DNA from: Agrypnia vestita
Lineage: Eukaryota > Arthropoda > Insecta > Trichoptera > Phryganeidae
Assembly: GCA_016648135.1 (NCBI GenBank)
Contig: JADDOH010000132.1
Location: forward strand, 558,001-622,000
DNA: 64,000 nt
Direction of reading: 5' to 3'
The translations under genes and the position numbers were made by a program. Numbering within the stretch: the stretch's first letter is position 1; each line of letters opens with the position of its first letter. The notes below the pieces were generated by a model. The model did no database searches and was not told the DNA's origin. It saw only the letters and a list, made by a program, of their open reading frames with translations. Shown piece by piece: positions 32,976 to 44,439 of this stretch.

Positions 32976-34685
32976 GATTGCAATAAAATAAAAAATATAT
33001 TTTTGATTTAATTACTATGCCAAGCCAAAAAGCGTTTGCTTCCTTTGAAAATTTAAAATTATGTATTTGTTATTCTCAACCTGTCAACGCAAAAAATACG
33101 ATTCAGGTAAACTATTATGATTCAATTCAACCCATACCTGTCCACGGTTCCAGTGACCGCCGAGGCTTCGTGATGCTTGTCAATCAGTTAAGTTGAATTC
33201 CTACAAAAAAATGCAAAGATTAATCCAAAAGAAGAAAAAACTGCGACGATCCTTTCCCACAGAAAGTAACAATTCGCAGATTGGCCGAGAATCGGGGAAC
33301 GGATTTTAAATTTTTATGAACTTGTCACAATGTACGACGCAAATTTATACCCCAATAATAAGAATGAGCGTGTTGTGCCGCGACCCCCTTTGTGTCCGAT
33401 TCGCCTACACAATGCCTAGAGACCTACCCTCGTTTTTTTACAAGATCCGAATAAAGCTCGGCGGACTTAACAGGTTTACGCAATTTTCTGCGTTTAAAGT
33501 TTTGGGGGAGCGAATAAAAAGTGCGTGAGTGCATTTGCCATCGCGAAATGTTGCATGCGACCATCGAGGCCAAGCTGCGAACACAATGGTGACCCTCCGC
33601 CGGCCGGCGAGGGTGGGACTTTATAATGGAATCGTGTTATGCTGATGTTCTCAGTAATAAACACAGAAATAATATTGGATGCGGGGATTCTTCAATTTTG
33701 CGCGGGAGTGGATTGCAATGCACGCGATGTATTTTTATTTATGGCCCTTCAAATGATCTCATATTTTTACTGTTCAGAACAGCCCTTAAATAATAATAGA
33801 TAACTGGTTGATTCAGAATTTTAGTAGAATCTCTCTTTGCTTTTTTAAGGAAGTTTCAAATCAGCAAAATATTAGTTTTAGCGTTGAAAGTTAAGAATGT
33901 TATTATTATTAAGATAGATTGTTATTATTAACAAAATGTACATTGTTAAGGAATAAACGAATGATTCCGTAAAACGATCAAAATTTTACCTACAAAAAAT
34001 GAGTGAGTCAGTTTTTTATTACTAAAGAGTCTTTGCAATTTTATTTCAGTTCTCCTGTAACTTTGTGACTTCTGACTCATCCCATTTTCACACAGATATC
34101 ATTGTTAATCCATGTACCTAATAAAAATTAAACACGATGTTTTTAGTTTTAATTTTTCAAATAAATGGCCAATTGGGTGACTGTTTAGACCATTATCGAC
34201 TGACAAAACATAGAAAACTGTAATGAACTTCTACAAACAAATGTTACAATATAAGGTATAATTTTTAGGTGATTGGCAGATAAATATAACTTTCCATTAA
34301 TGCTATTGATTTATTTGAAAAATTAAATATAAAACCAAAAAAATCGTACTAGATTTTTGGGATAAAAGAATCTTGACATAATTGCTGTCTCATCATTGTG
34401 ATCTTATTAATATAAAACATTTACTTCCCAAGTTGTTTTCACTATTAAAATAAGATAAGCTAGTCCATTAATGAACCAACATTCAGTAATAAAACTATAC
34501 TGAATGGTATGGATTTAAATAGAGTTTTTAAATAAATGCAACTCTCTAATTGAATTTTATGGACTTAACCTATGTTGTTGCTTTATAATAAATTTCTGAG
34601 TTTTTCCTGTGTACCTTATAGTTATTTTACTCTGAAAATCCATGTCTATAGGTACACATCACACAGTTTAAAATTGTACAGAGAC
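32976..34685. other. Unassigned, with G+C-richer island at 33240-33740
   Basis: The island includes CCGCCGGCCGGCGAGGGTGG and an unbiased 70-codon frame (33316-33528) that I do not recognise. No repeat match. Candidate conserved noncoding DNA. 33745-34685 is A+T-rich with nothing seen. Confidence 0.35.
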
Positions 34686-34687
34686 CC

Positions 34688-34752
34688 AAAGAGAGAGAGA
34701 GAGAGAGGGAGAGAGAGAGAGAGAGAGGGAGAGAGAGAGAGAGAGAGAGAGA
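34688..34752. repeat. (GA)n microsatellite
   Basis: About 32 GA units with a few GGGA interruptions, abutting the end of an inverted repeat D copy. Confidence 0.9.
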
Positions 34753-35085
34753 ACTAAACCCTTTAGTCGAGAGGATTGGGACACAGGAAGTAAGTTCCCT
34801 CTAGCATATATTTAAGGCACATTAATAATGCAGTTGAAGTATTTATTCTCGCATAATTAAATCCCCTAGTAAACAAAATATATACGTTTAAATCTTGACT
34901 TACTCACTATGATATTATATTTTTAGAGTATTTACACCATTTTCATAAAAATATTGATATTTTCATAATTGTTTCAAAATTTACAAGCTCGTAGTAATTT
35001 TTAAAACATTTAAACTTTTTTATGTTATATGTATAGTCAGTCAGTATATGTCCATATATTTTGATGGTCTGTGATACACATCTAT
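34753..35085 (-). repeat. Repeat D copy, inverted
   Basis: In complement: CACAGACCATCAAAATATAT, ATTACTACGAGCTTG, TTTTGTTTACTAGGGGATTT, AATAAATACTTCAACTGCAT, AACTTACTTCCTGTGTCCCA and GGGTTTAGTTCTCTC, in the order of the other D copies. Confidence 0.7.
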
Positions 35086-35089
35086 GTAT

Positions 35090-35865
35090 TATTCTGTCGC
35101 AAGTGTTTCTACTCCCCGCCTTCCTCCACCTCCTCTAGCTTCGTCCATATTTTATTTGATCGCTCTACCGTGGTGGCTATCTTCCTCCGCTTCTTTTTCC
35201 ATCTTCAATATTTACTGCAATCACCAGTTTTTCAAAATTATCGGGGTTGCGCTATGCGAAGTATCTTAAGTACTGGGTAACACGATGTAGGATGATTGAA
35301 AAAAGACGCGTCTCAATTTCGGATGTGATGGAAACATTAATGCGTTTCTTACATTTTCAGACAGTATATGTAAAAAAAACTGAAAAGAAATATATAAAAT
35401 ACATAGGTTATGACTAAACGGAATTTGGTGTTGTTTTAAATATTACTATTTCTCCATTTTAAAGTGGGAAACTATGCATATTTCTGAGTTTAGAGGTATG
35501 AAATGACACCCGTTTCAAACCCATTAAAAAATTTCCTTTATTGCAACTATTTTATTTATTTATTTTATTTATACAGCAGCTACATACAATAATTTTTATA
35601 AAATAAAATACATTTATTACATTTTAATATTCCATTACACTCACCGCAATACGAACCAATAGGTGGTGTTTATAGGAGTATTGGCAAGCCAAATTAGAAT
35701 TAGTGTTTATTAAACATTTGAAACGTGTAGGCAATGTTACAATACATCGCTGTCCAAATTGAAGGATTTGACTTCTCTCTTAAATTTCTCGTATTTTGAA
35801 AAGTTTTTTCCTTGTAATTTGTTTTGTGAGAAATATATATTGTACTATTTAACTCCGTTTAACTA
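35090..35865. other. Unassigned, with (ATTT)n at 35551-35574
   Basis: Apart from the ATTT-rich run, which may be a decayed minus-strand LINE tail for the fragment that follows, nothing is recognised. Plus frames at 35071-35280 and 35084-35269 are Ser/Phe-rich without motif. Confidence 0.35.
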
Positions 35866-35869
35866 TGTT

Positions 35870-36440
35870 TAGTGATGTTGTGTCATCCTGGCTCTTAAAG
35901 TTGGTATTTTTATTTCCCTCTTTGTCCTATATCTATTATTTATACGATCTAAGGGGTGGAAATTATTTATAAAATAATATTTACAGGTTTGGCATAGGGA
36001 ATTATTTTTGTATAATTTTGAAAGAGTTGGTACATTAAAATCTTGAAATATGTCTACAGTAAGAAAGGCATTCATGTTTTTTTCAGAATGGTTTTAATGA
36101 CTATCCCCACCCAATAATACCATACTGTAAGAGGGCCTGCACCAACGCGTAAAACCATTTTAATAGTATTCTTATTCAATGAATTTCGTAAGTTTTGTAA
36201 AAAACATAGATAAGTTTTCTTTATCGTTTCACGGTCAGATTGACATGGTCTTGCCATTTGATAGGTTTGTCAATTGTTATTCCCAGATATTTAATATTAG
36301 TTTAGTTATTCAGTTTAATACAGTCTGTGTTGCATATTATATCATTTTTAAAGTTTTCTTGTACAAATACTTCTTGTAGTGTGAATGGAATAATAAATGT
36401 TTTTTCTGAATTAAATGACGAAAGATTGTCATCGAACAAA
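35870..36440 (-). pseudogene. CR1/Jockey-like LINE RT fragment
   Basis: Minus strand: NIKYLGITIDKPIKWQDHVN, then about 40 residues on ALVQALLQYG-like sequence with a shifted WG box, then decayed sequence. IKYLG...D..L.W..HI followed by the YG...WG segment is the thumb and post-catalytic region of CR1/Jockey-type reverse transcriptases. Several stops and frameshifts. The remnant at 22230-22505 covers the same segment. Confidence 0.75.
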
Positions 36441-36444
36441 TCTT

Positions 36445-37135
36445 TGATTGCCTTTATATCATGGTTTGCTGCAATACAAACTAATATTTCATAATACTAA
36501 CATAATACACGATATCTGAATTTCATGTCAGAGAAGTAAAAAATTCTGCAAAGATCCCGATTGTTTAGTTACAAGAATGCAAACCAAGTGTAAAAACTCT
36601 GTTAAATCGTGAAATTTTCCCATGAATTTATTTCATTTTGACACTAACACCAGCCACCATGACTACATTGTCGAAATTAAATGCATTTCAATGTTGAATC
36701 TTATTGAAAAGCTTTTTGTAAAGCGACCTAAGCTGCCCATGAGGTAAGTACAGGTGCACTCGCTCGAAGGTTATTCTATTGCGGAACACATAATAAATTG
36801 TTAGCGGGCATTCAACGCCAGCTTACAACTCGTTGTAAGCTTATAAATGATGGAAAAATACGTTGAGATCTAATTTTTAACAAATTGATCAGTTACTTAA
36901 TATATTTCTTATATTTCTAATACTATTTTTTAAATAAGTTTATTTTTATGGGTAAACTAATATTTTAATAAAAATGTACATAAGATAATTTTAATTATTA
37001 TCTAACCCGTAGAATATATACAATCAATCAATCTTCAAATTCTTAGAAAGTAATACAGAATAAATGTATCGAAAAAATATTTGTTTACCATCGGAATATG
37101 AACGGACAAATATCTTTATATGTATATATGTTCCG
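36445..37135. other. Unassigned A+T-rich DNA
   Basis: Nothing recognised. Confidence 0.4.
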
Positions 37136-37139
37136 AGAA

Positions 37140-37480
37140 CACACAATTACAGGGTTTAAAACTTATAGAAGATATAGAGGTATCGTTACCAGCTGCTAAA
37201 TCTATTTATTCTATGTCATGGGAATGGCCATAGATATCTCTAGCACAGTCCATTCGAATATATGAAAAAAAACGAATTTGGAACATAAATACAACTTAAA
37301 AATAATGGGTGGAATTGGTGAATGTCGGGTTGTGTAAAGTGCTTCGTGTAAAGAACGTCACATAAGGTAGCTCATACAGGTCATAAGCTTTGGGCCACCA
37401 TATAATGAGTTCCATATACGTTTCTTATATAAATAGCTTCGTTTCTGCGAGGCTTCTATAATTTATCTTAATAAATTATA
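37140..37480 (-). repeat. Repeat C copy
   Basis: ATATAGAGGTATCGTTACCA, GCTGCTAAATCTATTTATTC, CATAGATATCTCTAGCACAG, GAATGTCGGGTTGTGTAAAG, TAGCTCATACAGGTCATAAG, ACGTTTCTTATATAAATAGC and GCTTCTATAATTTATCTTA follow the order of the copy at 5560-5885. Confidence 0.7.
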
Positions 37481-37667
37481 ATAAAAGTGTTTCTTTTCTA
37501 ACATTATATTAAAATTGCTACTGGACAGTATACTTAATGTGTTTTCATAAAAAATGAAATAGAAATAGTTTGAAATAATTTTAAGTATGTTCAAATTGTT
37601 CGTGAACACAATTACAGAATTTTTGTTTCCAGAAGAGTCGTCATTATTCAAGTTATATTATAGATGC

Positions 37668-37985
37668 CTCACAGAGATGAAGCTATTTATATGGAAAAGA
37701 GCGTAAAATAGATATCTCATTACAAATGGCGAAATCTATATACTGGTTCATGGGGATGACAAATTTCAACCATAGATAGCGTTAGAATAAGTTAAAGAGA
37801 AACGTGGTACATAAATGACATACACACAACATTCAGAAATTTTATAGAAGTGGTGGTCAATCATGTTGAATGTCAGATTGTGTAAAGTGATCACTTAAGC
37901 AGTGAAGATCGTAAGCCTTATCGCACGGCTGGTTTAAGTGATCACATCCATACCTACTTTACCAAATAAATAGCTTATTTTCTGT
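37668..37985 (+). repeat. Repeat C copy, rearranged
   Basis: Begins CACAGAGATGAAGCTATTTA (the + orientation start) but then carries GCGAAATCTATATACTGGTT, GAATGTCAGATTGTGTAAAG and TGATCACTTAAGC in the opposite sense, followed by GGCTGGTTTAAGTGATCAC. It looks like two partial copies joined head to head. Confidence 0.55.
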
Positions 37986-38022
37986 GAGACAATTATACTA
38001 TATCTTGAGAAATAGTACAAAT

Positions 38023-38545
38023 TGTCACGTGTCGTGGCTGCAGGAGGAATGATTGAAGACGACGGAAATTAATAAGCAATTTATTAATAATGGTTAATTA
38101 ACTATTCAATGTACAAAGTCACTTAAAACGAATTAAACTTAAAGCTGTCCTTTAAATTAAACCATTTCGTAGTATATTACTCGTAAATTAACATTTCACA
38201 ACTTTCGCTCAACGCTCGCGCGTACTTCGCACTGAATCGATATGTCAAATACAACAAATCTAGCATGGTGGCCCAGATCTGCGCTATTTATATCCAAAAA
38301 TTGGATTATCGAACCTTCTAGATTTTTCTAGAGTTAAGAAGGTTATCGTCGCTCCTAGGCTTTTTCAGATGTTCCTCGAACGGTATAGCTAATTCCAGGG
38401 TAAGATGTGTTCCAGAATGTAGTGGAAGGCCCTAGAGATTTTGATTTTATAATCGTCATTGAAATATTCTGTACGTAATCTCTTTTGCCATTTCGTTATA
38501 TAAAATTGTTGGTAAACCACAAAATGTTACGGTTGTTATACAACA
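38023..38545 (-). mobile_element. Solo LTR candidate
   Basis: Read on the minus strand it begins TGTTGTATAACAACCGTAAC and ends CACGACACGTGACA. A TATA box (GGATATAAATAGCGC, around 38281-38297) is followed about 200 bp later by AATAAA (38080-38085), a normal promoter to poly-A spacing for an insect LTR. Flanks AAAT (38019-38022) and AAGT (38546-38549) may be a 4-bp target duplication with one mismatch. No internal region or second LTR, so recombination to a solo LTR is inferred. Family unknown. Confidence 0.55.
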
Positions 38546-38549
38546 AAGT

Positions 38550-39595
38550 TAGTCGACATCCCCAGAAGCGATAAGAGCGGTTTAGTGTATTGATTTTGGA
38601 CTTAGGAATAGTAAATTGCGTATTTATACGCTAGGCTTAAGGAATGGGAGTTGATGAAATAGTGCCGACAGACTATAAATCATGAATTTTTCATAAATTA
38701 CTCAGTCATCGCTGCGCAGTCGGGCGCGGGCTATCGGGCCATCTCCACTTCAGGTGTTACCAATCTCAGGGGAATGCGTTATTTTATTTATTAACTTTTT
38801 GTATACACACCGTTACAATGGCGGGTTTAATTTCTTCCAACCAACCACACAATTATGTGGGGTAGTAATAAAATATTACAATATACGAAGAGAAGATGAA
38901 TGAAGACAAGCAAGGGTTGAACTAGATTTTGGGAAAGGATAAATTGCTTTAGTTTGCTTTTGAAGATAGTTATGTTCAGCCATTTTTGTGTTGGGTTAAT
39001 TTCACAGCCTAGCCGACTGCACTTCAAATGATGAGCTGAATAATTCAGTATTATGAATGGGAATGGATTTTGAAGTACTGTCTACTGAACGGTATGGAAG
39101 ATCACGACAAGATATAAAATTAAATTTAGATTTCACGCACTAAAGTGAGTGGAGATTGAAAAGGACATTATAAAGTAGAGATAAAACATGGACGTTACGG
39201 CGTTGATGGATTGTAGGCCAATTGAATAGATTGAGGAAAGTTGAGATGTGATCGAATATTTTGTGGTTGAAGATACATATATTTTAAAGGCGTCTCAGTT
39301 TGTTGAGTTGCTCTATATAAAAATAGATTTTTATTTTTTATTATTAAATACCAGTTATTATAAAAATCATGATAGTTTTTCTACTGTATTTACATCATGA
39401 TAGCCTTTTTTATTCATATAACCACTCAGTCAGAATAATCACTCCTTCGGTATCACCAGCGCATCTGGCGCGTTCACTTTTAAGGTTCCGTTCTACTAAA
39501 GTTCCATAGCTGATAAATTAGTCTAATTTATGACTCGAATTTTCTGAAAATAAAAATTAAATGTCTTCTACAGTGGAAACTTTCCGAAAATGAAA
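38550..39595. other. Unassigned spacer
   Basis: A G+C-richer patch at 38700-38775 (CGCTGCGCAGTCGGGCGCGG). Otherwise nothing recognised; the 66-codon minus frame at 38827-39027 has no motif. Confidence 0.4.
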
Positions 39596-39599
39596 TAAA

Positions 39600-40095
39600 G
39601 TATTATGTTACAGAAGAAGGATCTCAGGAGACTTTTTTTTCGAACGATTTATTTTATTTTCTAACCGTGACCTAAGCCTACAAGTTAGAATGCGTATGGT
39701 TCGGTGGTATATTTTTGCTATTCTCTTATATGGGGTGGAACTAAGAATTTTTCCGCAAAGTGGAGGCTTTTGAGATCTATAGACAGGGTGGTAGAGTGAC
39801 GAATGATGAAGTCCTCCAGCGTGTAGAAAAATACCGAGAATGTTGCAAACCATCAAGATAAAAAATCTGGAGTATCTCGGACATATTATGAGAGTACAAA
39901 GTACAGTCTAAACCAACTCATCATCCAGGAGAAAATAAGTGGTAAAAGAAGCGTAGGAAGACACCGCATCTCATAGCGCGTAACTTTAGAGACTGGTATA
40001 AGTGTAACTTGACTGAGTTGTTCCGTGCGGCGATAAATAAAATTGTAATTGCAGACCTCCAATAGGAGATGGTACCATAAGAAGAAGAATATACA
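39600..40095 (+). pseudogene. LINE C-terminal fragment (LEYLGHIMR type)
   Basis: Plus frames give WYIFAILLYGVELRIF, NDEVLQRVEK, then KNLEYLGHIMR, KYSLNQLIIQEKISGKRSVG and RHRIS. This is the tail of a widespread insect endonuclease-RT LINE (known: LLYGVE.WTL, NEEVLRR, R.LEYLGHIMR..KY.LLQLI.QGKI.GKR..GRRR.SWL). Stops interrupt the Trp-rich positions. The catalytic core is absent. It differs from the 3.6, 8.2 and 31 kb fragments, so at least four LINE lineages are present in the window. Confidence 0.85.
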
Positions 40096-40099
40096 CCAT

Positions 40100-40960
40100 A
40101 TTTATTAAAAGAACAAAGCTGGCGTAAGATTCAACCTATAGGTCAACCACAATCAAAAGACCATTCCCTAGCTTTGTCCGGTAGGAAGAAAGCCGGGGAA
40201 AGTTGCCTGGCAAGCCCGTATTACAAGCCTCAATATGATATTCCAAATAAATATATATTTTTTAGTTTAAAAAAGGTTACTTACTTACTAGAGAAACTTA
40301 TTTTGTGTTCATTTTTTGCGTCGCAACAACACACATATTTTTTGCTCACATTCTTTTGAATGCGGTTTTGCTATAGTAGAGATTTTTTATTGATTCATTA
40401 ATCTTAGTTGCTCTTGCAAACTAAAAGAAATAAATGTTTGAGCAAGAAAAAATACAAGTTATGGCTAAATAAAATAAAACTATGTTAATAGAAAGGCCGA
40501 ACAAAAAAAGATTCAAATACAAATCCTCCTTTTTTTCCAAAATAGTTAGTGGTAAGGAAATCCATGAATTGCAGATACATTTCGAATTACAACCCTTGAA
40601 CCAGGGTAACGAAAATGCACATTTTTTGACCAGTCAATATTGTTGTTTTGGAAGTAGGTTTGTAGAACTCCACAATCACACAAATGAAAATAAAAAATTG
40701 TCTTTTAGTTCTACTTGTTTACTTTTTGTGGGACGCGTTTTGCCTTATGAGGGCGGTATCGATCTACGAATCAGCAATAATTGATAATGCCCTCATAAGG
40801 CGAAATGAAAAATACAAAGAATCCATAGTAATTTTCGTTACGATTTCTACCATATACTTGATATCATAATATGATATCTTCATATTTATATCTTAAAATT
40901 CCCATAGGGAAGAATTAAAAAAATTAACTATAAAAAACAAAGTCCGATCTCAGCAATGAT
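40100..40960. other. Unassigned spacer
   Basis: The 100-codon plus frame at 40482-40784 is Lys/Phe-rich and unrecognised. GCCTTATGAGGGCGGTATCG (40742) and its near-complement TAATGCCCTCATAAGGCG (40784) form a small inverted repeat. Nothing else seen. Confidence 0.4.
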
Positions 40961-40964
40961 ACAG

Positions 40965-41118
40965 AGACGAAGCTGTTTATATAGGAATAAGCATGTAAGT
41001 CTTTATTGGGCGTCCAAAGAGCTTACGATCTGCCATGGTTGGTTTAAGTGATCACTTTACACAAAGCAAATTTCACGATTCCACCCAAGAACAACCACGT
41101 ACCTCTACCTAACAAATT
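40965..41118 (+). repeat. Repeat C copy, partial
   Basis: ACAGAGACGAAGCTGTTTAT, AAGTCTTTATTGGGCGTCCA, AGCTTACGATCTG, GTTGGTTTAAGTGATCACTT and TACACAAAGCAA. The far end is missing. Confidence 0.7.
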
Positions 41119-41119
41119 T

Positions 41120-41795
41120 TGAAAGTGGTGTTATATTTTTATTAATTTTTGCAATTTCCATACAAGTCGTGGTTTTTCACAGCTTACGCTAACACTAGGT
41201 GGACTCACGAAAGCAAAGTGAGCAGTCCCTGGAGCCCGTATCTCAACTCTTCCGCAGCCACCCTCGGGAATATCTGCTTAAACGTGCTCCTATCTTACTA
41301 CATAATATCGCCACGTCCCTCTCGGTCTTATTGCTGTTATGCTTTTACGCTATCTTCCGTCTTTTTCCTCCGAATTCGCGAAAATTCATATTTTATATTA
41401 ACATGGGTGGTGATTAATGTGACCACGATTTATTTCAGGCATTCTGTATTCTATCCAGTTAATTGTTCGGAATATTTCTCGTATTATAAATTATACAGAA
41501 TCACAGTTTGATGATTTAGAAATTTTGGAAATAAGTAATTGGATATTATAAATAACCAAGTCCTTCTTACAAATACTTATCATTTAAATTTGTTTTCATA
41601 TCCCATATATAATTTTTATATTTTGATTTTCTATACTTAGATTTTTGATTTTTAATTTGTTAGTAAAATTATAATTATAATTTTTATTAATTATTTCCAT
41701 AATATTGTATCATCGGTTGATGTAGATGATCTTGACCAATAACTTTTTTACTCTAAATGCGCCAAAAGATGTAGAACTTCAAAATATGATTTCTT
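41120..41795. other. Unassigned, with unrecognised 120-codon frame
   Basis: The frame 41149-41511 (120 codons) is one of the longest in the window, Ser/Tyr/Phe-rich, overlapping a second frame at 41199-41417. I see no domain, signal peptide or repeat match. Probably chance, since 41150-41420 is locally less A+T-rich. Confidence 0.35.
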
Positions 41796-41799
41796 AGAA

Positions 41800-42795
41800 A
41801 AAAATTAGTCGCGTATAAATAATCTCTGTATAATTAATGCGCGCTTTGTTACATAATGACGTTTTTACTCGAAAATACTCAATTTTGAAAGAATTTTTAA
41901 AAATTTAAAGAACAACATCTATTGTAAAAATACGCTTTTTACTCCCTTTATATTAACTTGTGGCGTCTGTTTGCTTGCTTACCGGCTTGCTGTCGAAAAA
42001 AAATTTTCCGTGATCCATCGAGCTGAAACTTTGCAAGCAGACTCGTGGCGATGATCAAGAAGATCTATCAAATTTTCGTTAAAAAAATTTAATAATTATA
42101 GTATAATTTCGGATTTTTAGAAATTTTAATACTTTTTTCAAATTGGAATCATTACAAAAGTTTGATTATTAGCAACGGCGGCCCGATAACGTCCCGGAAT
42201 ATTTTCTAAATTTGAATTACTCCGTCGGTATACATAATAGGTACTACACTACGAATTTCGAAAATCTAAATTGACTGACAAATGTTTTTAGAATTTAATC
42301 TTCAAAGCATGAAGTTTCTTATCAAAGCTCAAAACATCTGACGTTTTAGAAATATATTAAATTACTGTAAGTTAAGTGTTATGTTATATGTTTTAATTCG
42401 TCTTTAATTGTTGTTATATTTTACAAAGAAAGGGAGTATAATAAAAACTTGATTTTTATGGGTTACTTTTTTCATTTTACTGTCTTAAATCACCCAATTT
42501 ACGTTTTGGACAATGTTAAAAATATTTAATTTTTGTTTTAAACAAGGCATATTTTATTAAAGAAAAACTATACTTTTTATTAAAAATTATCCGAAAATAT
42601 AGAATTTTTGCAGATTCGATAGTATACGTAGGGACCGTCAAAATATATTTTACAAGGCGATTTGATTACGCAAGAATAAATGCTTTAACTGTATTGTAAA
42701 TGCGTCTTTCGCGCGCAGGGACGGACTTCCGCCCTGTACCCGCGCCTAAAGAAGGGGCTTATACCAGCTCTGTATAATTTTATACTCTGTAGTAG
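41800..42795 (+). repeat. Repeat D copy interrupted by repeat B
   Basis: D sequence before (GCGCTTTGTTACATAATGAC, ACTCGAAAATACTCAATTTT, AAAGAACAACATCTATTGTA) and after (TTTACAAGGCGATTTGATTA, GCAAGAATAAATGCTTTAAC, TATAATTTTATACTCTGTAG) surrounds a B copy at 41935-42475. The break falls within the D block TACGTTTTGTTTAC. B is therefore younger than this D copy. Confidence 0.7.
41935..42475 (+). repeat. Repeat B copy nested in D
   Basis: Starts TTTTTACTCCCTTTATATTA, passes AGCTGAAACTTTGCAAGCAG, AGACTCGTGGCGATGATCAA and CGGCGGCCCGATAACGTCCC, and ends AAAGGGAGTATAATAAAAAC plus TATGGGTTACTTTTTT. About 100 bp shorter than the 24.2 kb copy. Confidence 0.8.
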
Positions 42796-42832
42796 AACAT
42801 TATTTGAATCTAAAAGTTTTTTGAGGATATAC

Positions 42833-43090
42833 ATATTTATTCTTATCATCAAACATAATAATTTCTTTGTTTGTTCGTCTGTCAGTCCGTCCGTCCGTCC
42901 ATCTGTCTGTCTGTCTGTCCCCGTAAGTTCACGTTAAATCCGTAATTTCGTTCGAATTCATGACTGAAAAAAACAAATTAAACCGCGAGATGGGGCTGGA
43001 ACCCGTGGCCCGCCAAAAAGTTAATATAAATACACACTAGGGGTTAGGGGTTATATTCATCCGCCATTTTTGACAGGTTACAGCTATATT
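42833..43090 (-). mobile_element. SINE2 copy, inverted
   Basis: In complement: AACCTGTCAAAAATGGCGGA, GGCGGGCCACGGGTTCCAGC, CCCATCTCGCGGTTTAATTT, GAATTCGAACGAAATTACGG, then GACAGACAGACAGACAGATG (a GACA/GGAC simple repeat) and AAAGAAATTATTATGTTTGA. Matches the plus copies in order. Confidence 0.75.
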
Positions 43091-43094
43091 ATAC

Positions 43095-44280
43095 ATCGGT
43101 TGTATTTACATTTTGTTAATGTACTACGCATTAACAAGGTTGATCTCTTATCATTGGTCATCCAGCCACCAACTAAATATAATTATATCGTTGTCTGACT
43201 GTAACGTCCGTAACTTGCTGGAATCACGCTGGAATTATATGGCATGGGCGCCCAAGTGTGACACGCGATCAGTGCGTGGATCAGGCAATACGCAAGGATC
43301 GCCCCACCAAAATACACAATCTTGACATTTTTATATTATTCTTTTATTATATTTAGTTTTAATTTTAAGTGAATAAAGTCAAAAATGGTTTCCAATTCAT
43401 GAATTTTCTGCTTCAAAATCCTGCAGTTATTATATCTCGTTATTTTTATGGGTGTTCGGTTGTGTATAATAAAACTTGTGTATTATAGCGAAAAAGTATT
43501 ATTAATTGCAAATAACATTTTTATTTATCACTGGCTTTACATCGTTCGCGATTTGGATTCTTTTGAATTTCATATTTCACTGTGCACAGTGTAATTAGGT
43601 ATACTAAAAAAATATTCTTGCCAAAAAAGCCCAAAAAAATCAAGTCAACTGAGATGGTATTACCGATTACTTATATAATAACCGTTATTTGAGATTTGTA
43701 TCTGATTGTAACAATGAGAGGTAACTGATTTTTACTATATTGCCAAACATCGATACAATCAGATACATATTTAAAAAAACAGCACCATGTAACTGTTAAA
43801 TAAGCCATTAAATTTATTAAATAAAAAAAGCGAGCGAGCCTTACAGTAGTCGCATATAATGTGTAAAATTTGACATCTTACAATTTAACATATCACTTGA
43901 GCAGCGTCAAAAATTAACCTCAAAATATAAAAAAAGCTAAATATTATTCATTATTACCTACTCACTTGCATTTTAATGATCAGCACTTTTTTCAGACACT
44001 TAGTATTAAAAATTCATTTATAAATACATTTATATTAATATATATATTTATTAATTAGTAATTACTGTAAAAAAATGTATGTGCATTTTTTAATATTGTA
44101 TTTTGCCGCACTGTGAACTGTCATTAAAAAATTTTGGCGATGTCGATAAAACAGTGTACTATTTATATTTAAGAATTTGGTCATTAGAAAAATATTCAAT
44201 CCGGATTGATTTAAAAATGGAATAAAATTGTTATCAATTAAAAAGAGACTACATATAAGATCGAAAAATTTTCGCTAACT
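43095..44280. other. Unassigned spacer
   Basis: A less A+T-rich patch at 43200-43320 carries no motif (the 70-codon frame 43113-43325 is unrecognised). The rest is A+T-rich. Confidence 0.4.
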
Positions 44281-44284
44281 TACA

Positions 44285-44432
44285 GAGGGCCGTGGCGAAG
44301 TTGGATAACGCGCCATCCCCAGATATAGAATGGAAGTCCGTTGTTTCGAATCCCGGTAGCAGTTAAAATATTTTCTTCGTTAATTTGATTTTTCTGTATG
44401 TCTTTTCTAATTGATTAATAAAAATTTGTTTA
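44285..44432 (+). mobile_element. SINE3 copy
   Basis: tRNA-like head with A-box TGGCGAAGTTGGATAACGCG and B-box GTTTCGAATCCCGGTAGCAG, then AAATATTTTCTTCGTTAATT and GATTTTTCTGTATGTCTTTT. The head is better preserved than in the inverted copy at 19587-19728, although arm pairing is incomplete. Pol III origin is inferred. Confidence 0.7.
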
Positions 44433-44439
44433 AAATTCA

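Noticed and set aside
41149..41511. 120-codon plus frame as a gene
   Set aside because: No recognised motif, a second frame overlaps it, and no signal peptide or splice evidence.
42881..42920. CRISPR-like or regulatory tandem array (GTCC/GTCT)
   Set aside because: It is the simple-repeat end of a SINE2 copy; no spacers.
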